Positions 59,486 to 64,000 of a stretch of 64,000 nucleotides of DNA are shown here, piece by piece. Below the pieces are notes generated by a model. It did no database searches. It was not told where the DNA came from and was given only the letters and a program-made list of their open reading frames with translations. Location of the stretch: assembly GCF_030450125.1 (NCBI RefSeq), contig NZ_CP123923.1, forward strand, positions 6,853,001-6,917,000, given 5' to 3'. The position numbers and the translations under genes were made by a program. The number at the start of each line of letters is the position of its first letter. Within the stretch, counting starts at the first letter, position 1. This DNA is from Streptomyces sp. WP-1 (GTDB lineage Bacteria; Actinomycetota; Actinomycetes; Streptomycetales; Streptomycetaceae).

Positions 59486-62400
59486 TTGCCAGGTCTGTTC
59501 ACCGTGCCGCGGGCCACCCTCCGGCTGCTGCCCGCCGCACCACGCCTGCTGGCCCGCTCCGCAGCGCCCGCGGTGGGGGTGGCCGCCGGCGCGGCCGCGG
59601 GCACCGCGCGGGCCGGCGTGCGCGGCATGGACGCCGCCGCACGGGTCGCCCGCGTCGCCCGCAACGCCCTCCCCGGCTCCGGCGACCACTGGCGCTCGGG
59701 CACCCGCGCCCACCTCGCCCTCCGCCCCGTCGCACCCACGCCTCCCACCGGTGGGACCGGCACCCAGCCCCCACCCCCCGAGCCGTCGCCGGGCGAAACC
59801 AGCGCACCCCCGACCCCCGAGCCCGCCACCGGCCCCGCAAGCAACACCCCGACTCCCGGCCCCGCCACCGGCCCCGCAGGCACCCCGATGCCCGGCCCCG
59901 CCACCGGCCCCGCAGGCACCCCGATGCCCGGCCCCGCCACCGGCCCCGCAGGCACCCCGATGCCCGGCCCCGCCACCGGCCCCGCAGGCAACACCCCGAC
60001 TCCCGGCCCCGCCACCGGCCCCACAGACCCCACGACACCCCCCGCCCCCGAACACCCCGCCCCCGAACACCCCGCCCCCGAACACCCCACCCCCGAGCAC
60101 CGGGCCCCCGAACCCCCCGCGACCGCGACCGCACCCCCACCCCCCGGACCCCCGCCCACTCCCGAGCCGCCACCCCCGCCCCCGCACCCCACCCCCCACA
60201 TCGCCCGCCGCATCGCCCAGACCCTCGCCGACCGCCCCGACGTGCTCTTCGCCTACTGGGACGACGGCCTCGCCCGGCTCGTCGTGAGCGCGACCGAGGA
60301 GGAGGCCACCGATGACGTGATCGAGCACGCCGCGCGGCTCGCCGCCCGGCACGGGTTCGAACTGGCCGCCGGGGACGTGGAGGAGACCACACACCCGGCC
60401 GATCCGGCCGGGGTGCGCACCGCCGTGGCGACGTTCGGGGCCGACGCGCTGGGCACCGCCGTCGCGGTCACCGGGTACGCGCTGCGGCTGCCGCCCTCGC
60501 CCCGGCTGCTGACCGCCGTGGTGACGCTGCTGCGGGAGAACCCCCGGTTCCGCGCCTGGCTGCGTGCCCGCCTCGGCCCCGACCGTATGGACCTGGTGCT
60601 GGCCACCGCCAACGCCACCGTGCACGGGCTCGGGCAGACCCCCGCGTCGCTGCTGCTCGACGGCACCCTGCGCGCCTGCCAGGTCGCCGAGACCGTGGCC
60701 CGCGCCGCCGCCTTCGACGCGGTGCACGACGACCTGTGCGCCCCCGGCCGCGTCAGCCTCGCCCCCGGCGGCGAGCCCCGGCCGCCGCTGCGGGAGTCGC
60801 CCGCCCAGGAGTACGCCTCCCACGCCTCGGCCGGCAGTGTCCTGGGCGCCGCCGCCACCCTGCTGGTCAAGCACGACGGCACCGAGGCGGCCGAGGCGGT
60901 CCTCGCCGGTTCCCCCAAGGCCGCCCGCTACGGCCCCGCCGCCTTCCACGCCGTCCTCAGCGCCGCCCTGTCCCGGACCGGGGTCCTGGTCCGGGACCCG
61001 GAGCGGCTGCGCCGGCTGGACATGGCCGGGACCGTCGTCCTGCACGCCGGCGCGCTACGCGGCGCGGACGGCGAGGCGGACCCGTGGGCCGAGCCGGTGC
61101 TGGACGCCGCCCGCCGGGCCGGGCTGCGGGTGGTACTGGTGGACGATCCCGCCCTGGAGGACTTCACCGGCCTCGCCGACCGGGTCGTGGACGCCCGCCG
61201 GCCGCTGGACGACGTGGTCCACGAGGCGCGCGGCGAGACGCACACCGTGCTCACCGTCGCCCGGGTGCGCTCGGCCGAGGAGAGCGACGTCCTGGCCGCG
61301 CTGCGCGCCAGCGATGTCGCCGTCGCCCTCACCGACCGGGACGGCGCGGTGGTGTGGGGCGCGGACATGCTGGCCCTGCACGGCCTGCCCGACGTGTGGC
61401 GGGTGCTGATCGCGATCCCGGCCGCCCGCGCGGTTGGCGGCCGGTCCCAGACCCTGGCCCGCTCCGGCGCGGCCCTGTCCGGACTCCTCGTGGCCGTCGG
61501 CGAGGCCAAGGGCGGCCGGCGGCGGTTCGCCATGCTGCCGGGGCTGCGGCACGCGCCCGTCGACGCGGGCGCCGCCATGGCCCTGCTGTCCGGGATGCGG
61601 GCCGCGCTCGGCGTGGCGGTGGCCCGCGCCCCGCACCCCCGCCCCCGGGTGCACTGGCACGAACTGGACCCGGACCAGGCCAGGGACCGGCTCGAACACC
61701 AACCCGGCGCCGGGAGCACGCCGTTGGGCACGCTGGCCGAGGGGCTGCGCGAGGCGGCCGACGGGGTCTACCGGCATCCGCTCGTCGCCCCCGTGCGCTG
61801 GTCCTACCAGCTGGGCCAGGCCGTCCGGGGCGAGCTGCACGACCCGCTCACCCCGGTCCTCGCGGTCGGCTCGGCCGCCTCCGCGATCCTCGGCTCGGCC
61901 GTGGACGCCCTGCTCGTGGTCGGCGCCCTCGATCTGAACGCCCTGGTCGGCGGGGTCCAACGGCTGCGCGCCGAGCGGGCGTTGTCCGGTCTGGTCGCGG
62001 ACCAGAAGCGCAAGGCGCGCGTGGTGCCCGGGGCGGCGGAGGCACCGGCCGGCGGCACCCGCACCGTGGAGGCGGGCAAGCTCATGCCGGGCGATGTGAT
62101 CCAGCTCAAGGGCGACGACGTGGTGCCCGCCGACGCCCGGCTGCTGTGGCAGGAGGGCCTGGAGGTCGACGAGTCCGCGCTCACCGGCGAGTCCCTGCCG
62201 GTGGAGAAGGACACCGACCCCACCCCGCACGCCCCGGTCGCCGACCGCAGCTGCATGGTCTTCGAGGGCACGACCGTGGTGGCGGGCGAGGCCCGTGCCG
62301 TCGTGGTCGACACCGGCGAGCACACCGAGGCCGCCCGCGCCGTGCACCTCGCCGCGCGCACGCCCCCGGCCGCCGGCGTGCAGGCCCGTCTCCAGGAACT

Positions 62401-64000
62401 CACCCGCAAGGCACTGCCGTTGACCCTGGCGGGCGGCGCCGCGGTGACCGGCCTCGCGCTGCTGCGCGGCACCCCGATCCGGGAGGCGGTCAGCGGCGGG
62501 GTGGCGGTCGCGGTGGCCGCCGTACCGGAGGGGCTGCCCCTGGTGGCCACCGTCGCCCAGCTGGCCGCGGCCCGCCGGCTCAGCCGCGTCGGTGTCCTGG
62601 TGCGCACCCCGCGCACCCTGGAGGCGCTCGGCCGGATGGACACCATCTGCTTCGACAAGACCGGCACGCTCACGGAGAACCGGCTGCGCCTGGTGCGGGT
62701 CTCCGACGCCGAGGGCACCGTGCGTGCCGTGGCCGCCGCCGGGTCCGCGGACACCGTACGGGCCGCCGTCCGGGCCTGCCCCCGCTTCGACGGCGGCTCC
62801 GAGCGGCCGGTGCACGCCACCGACGAGGCCGTCCTGGACGCGGCCCGCCCCGATCCCGACTGGACCCAGCTCGCCGGGCTGCCCTTCGAGGCCGCCCGGG
62901 GCTACGCGGCCGCCGTCGGACGCACCGGGGACGGCTCCCGTGTCCTGGTGGTCAAGGGCGCCCCCGAGACCGTACTGCCCGCCTGCACCGGTCTCCCGGC
63001 GGGCGCCGCCGACGCGGCCCAGGAGCTGGCCGGTTCGGGACTGCGCGTCCTGGCGGTGGCCGAACGGCGCCTCGACAGCGGGGAGGACGAGTCCGCCGTA
63101 CTCGAACAGCCGCTCCAGGGCCTGGAGTTCGCCGGAGTGCTGGCGCTGTCCGACGTACCGCGCGACACCTCCACGGCACTGGTGAAGGGGCTGCTGGAGG
63201 CGGGCGTACGGCCCGTCGTGCTCACCGGCGACCATCCGCAGACCGCGCGGGCCATCGCCGCCGAACTGGGCTGGCCCGAGGACACCGTGGTGGTCACCGG
63301 TGACGAACTGGCCGCGGCCGACCGGGGGGCACGGGCCCGGATGCTGCGCGACGCGGGTGTGGTGGCGCGGGTGGCGCCCGAGCAGAAGCTCCAGGTCGTG
63401 GAGGCGCTGCGGGACGCCGGCCGGGTGGTCGGCATGGTCGGCGACGGCGCCAACGACGCGGCGGCCATCCGCGCCGCCGACATCGGCGTCGGCATCAGCG
63501 CCCGTGGCTCGGCCGCCGCCCGCAACGCCGCCGACATCGTGCTCACCGCCGACGACCTCACGGTCCTGATCGACGCGGTCGGCGAGGGCCGCGCCCTGTG
63601 GCACAGCGTCGCCGACGCGATCGCCATCCTCATCGGCGGCAACGCGGGCGAGGTCGGCTTCGGCCTGATCGGCACCCTGGTGTCCGGGCGGGCGCCGCTG
63701 TCCACCCGGCAGATGCTGATGGTGAACCTGTTCACCGACCTGTTCCCGTCGATGGCGGTCGCCGTCACGGAGAAGGAGGGCGAGGCGGACCTCGCCCATG
63801 TGGAGGAGGCCGCCGGGGTGCTGGGCGACCCGCTGCTGCGGCAGATCAGGCACCGGGCGCTGACCACCTGCCTGGGCGCGCTCACCGCCTGGCTGATCGG
63901 CCGCTTCACCCCGGGCACCGCCCGCCGCTCCAGCACCATGGCGCTGTGCGGGGTGGTCGGCACCCAGCTGATGCAGACCCTCCTGGACCGGCGCGACAGC
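59486..64000 (+). CDS. CtpI-like P-type cation ATPase (3' end cut by window edge)
   Basis: The visible 1505 residues fit the very large actinobacterial CtpI/CtpH type P-ATPases. The N-terminal region (1-180) is Ala-rich then Pro-rich with tandem repeats; a HMA-like and pseudo-actuator region (about 230-700) follows; the pump core has the actuator TGES (900-903), the membrane motif PEGLP (1014), the phosphorylated DKTGT (Asp1057), KGAPE, and GDGANDAAA (about 1319). PEGLP rather than CPC points to P2-type pumping of Ca, Mg or similar cations rather than copper, but the substrate of CtpI homologues is unsettled. TTG start 59486, in frame with all motifs, follows GGAGAG. The C-terminal spans continue beyond 64000. 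Confidence 0.88.
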   Translation, partial: MPGLFTVPRATLRLLPAAPRLLARSAAPAVGVAAGAAAGTARAGVRGMDAAARVARVARNALPGSGDHWRSGTRAHLALRPVAPTPPTGGTGTQPPPPEPSPGETSAPPTPEPATGPASNTPTPGPATGPAGTPMPGPATGPAGTPMPGPATGPAGTPMPGPATGPAGNTPTPGPATGPTDPTTPPAPEHPAPEHPAPEHPTPEHRAPEPPATATAPPPPGPPPTPEPPPPPPHPTPHIARRIAQTLADRPDVLFAYWDDGLARLVVSATEEEATDDVIEHAARLAARHGFELAAGDVEETTHPADPAGVRTAVATFGADALGTAVAVTGYALRLPPSPRLLTAVVTLLRENPRFRAWLRARLGPDRMDLVLATANATVHGLGQTPASLLLDGTLRACQVAETVARAAAFDAVHDDLCAPGRVSLAPGGEPRPPLRESPAQEYASHASAGSVLGAAATLLVKHDGTEAAEAVLAGSPKAARYGPAAFHAVLSAALSRTGVLVRDPERLRRLDMAGTVVLHAGALRGADGEADPWAEPVLDAARRAGLRVVLVDDPALEDFTGLADRVVDARRPLDDVVHEARGETHTVLTVARVRSAEESDVLAALRASDVAVALTDRDGAVVWGADMLALHGLPDVWRVLIAIPAARAVGGRSQTLARSGAALSGLLVAVGEAKGGRRRFAMLPGLRHAPVDAGAAMALLSGMRAALGVAVARAPHPRPRVHWHELDPDQARDRLEHQPGAGSTPLGTLAEGLREAADGVYRHPLVAPVRWSYQLGQAVRGELHDPLTPVLAVGSAASAILGSAVDALLVVGALDLNALVGGVQRLRAERALSGLVADQKRKARVVPGAAEAPAGGTRTVEAGKLMPGDVIQLKGDDVVPADARLLWQEGLEVDESALTGESLPVEKDTDPTPHAPVADRSCMVFEGTTVVAGEARAVVVDTGEHTEAARAVHLAARTPPAAGVQARLQELTRKALPLTLAGGAAVTGLALLRGTPIREAVSGGVAVAVAAVPEGLPLVATVAQLAAARRLSRVGVLVRTPRTLEALGRMDTICFDKTGTLTENRLRLVRVSDAEGTVRAVAAAGSADTVRAAVRACPRFDGGSERPVHATDEAVLDAARPDPDWTQLAGLPFEAARGYAAAVGRTGDGSRVLVVKGAPETVLPACTGLPAGAADAAQELAGSGLRVLAVAERRLDSGEDESAVLEQPLQGLEFAGVLALSDVPRDTSTALVKGLLEAGVRPVVLTGDHPQTARAIAAELGWPEDTVVVTGDELAAADRGARARMLRDAGVVARVAPEQKLQVVEALRDAGRVVGMVGDGANDAAAIRAADIGVGISARGSAAARNAADIVLTADDLTVLIDAVGEGRALWHSVADAIAILIGGNAGEVGFGLIGTLVSGRAPLSTRQMLMVNLFTDLFPSMAVAVTEKEGEADLAHVEEAAGVLGDPLLRQIRHRALTTCLGALTAWLIGRFTPGTARRSSTMALCGVVGTQLMQTLLDRRDS
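59840..60025 (+). repeat. 36/39-bp tandem repeats coding a Pro-rich segment
   Basis: Three identical 36-bp units (59879-59914, 59915-59950, 59951-59986) encode GTPMPGPATGPA; 39-bp variants flank them (59840-59878 and 59987-60025). All are in frame within the P-type ATPase gene. Confidence 0.93.
60041..60100 (+). repeat. 15-bp tandem repeats coding PAPEH
   Basis: Four 15-bp units (60041, 60056, 60071, 60086) encode PAPEH three times and PTPEH once within the same ATPase gene, adding regularly spaced Glu-His pairs to the Pro-rich linker. Confidence 0.9.

Noticed and set aside
59840..60100. CRISPR-like array
   Set aside because: The units are directly adjacent with no spacers, are in frame, and encode Pro-rich protein repeats.

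Overview
The window is chromosomal DNA from a high-GC actinomycete, almost certainly Streptomyces. It shows about 70% GC or more with strong third-position bias, GTG and TTG starts behind GGAGG-type ribosome binding sites, Streptomyces-typical families (DUF5709, DUF5997, DUF6397, roadblock/LC7, Rv1733c-type membrane proteins) and a recurrent GC-rich intergenic hairpin. I see no rRNA, tRNA, insertion sequence, prophage, CRISPR array or biosynthetic cluster. It reads as ordinary chromosome with a few unusual local systems.

Layout. 1-3232: divergent xylB (cut by the left edge) and xylA with a structured control region, then a small membrane protein. 3256-9645: an unknown protein, an MpaB/DUF2236 oxygenase, PadR regulator, alpha/beta hydrolase, methyltransferase, F420-type oxidoreductase, an orphan roadblock protein and a DUF6397 protein. 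9676-14830: helicase-tesB pair, DUF457 membrane protein, zinc-free L31 and DUF5709. 15041-18642: a two-gene ABC exporter whose subunits carry complementary degenerate ATP sites. 18792-25138: secreted cell-wall and protein-degrading enzymes (L,D-transpeptidase, amidase, M1 aminopeptidase, PNGase A-like). 25188-31763: MarR/ABC exporter pair, an MltG-like protein lacking its catalytic Glu, a flavoprotein, YjbQ and a GH3 lipoprotein.

31845-44323 is the most interesting block: five minus-strand genes encoding a DUF4132-like protein, a 1664-residue orphan, a MoxR AAA+ ATPase, a DUF5682-VWA fusion and a SWIM zinc-finger protein. The gene content matches the poorly understood E. coli yehI/L/M/P/Q locus, with the YehM-like and YehP-like parts fused. 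Overlapping stop/start codons inside two sub-operons support joint function. A MoxR-VWA chaperone or remodelling couple with dedicated partners is the likely theme; its substrate is unknown.

44436-58150 holds DUF5997 beside a LysR ligand domain lacking its HTH but carrying a Lys/Ala-rich tail, an MFS exporter, HAD phosphatase, AsnC regulator opposite an FUSC transporter, a lactonase preceded by a DasR-type (dre) palindrome, a CbiX-like protein, a sugar-kinase-like ATPase, ung, an Rv1733c-type protein, and an AidB-like dehydrogenase opposite a PaaX regulator. 58960-64000 holds a His-rich small membrane protein followed by a CtpI-like P-type ATPase with proline-rich repeats, truncated by the right edge. 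Several divergent regulator/target pairs (PadR, MarR, AsnC, PaaX) have clear palindromes between them, and convergent gene pairs are mostly separated by strong hairpins.
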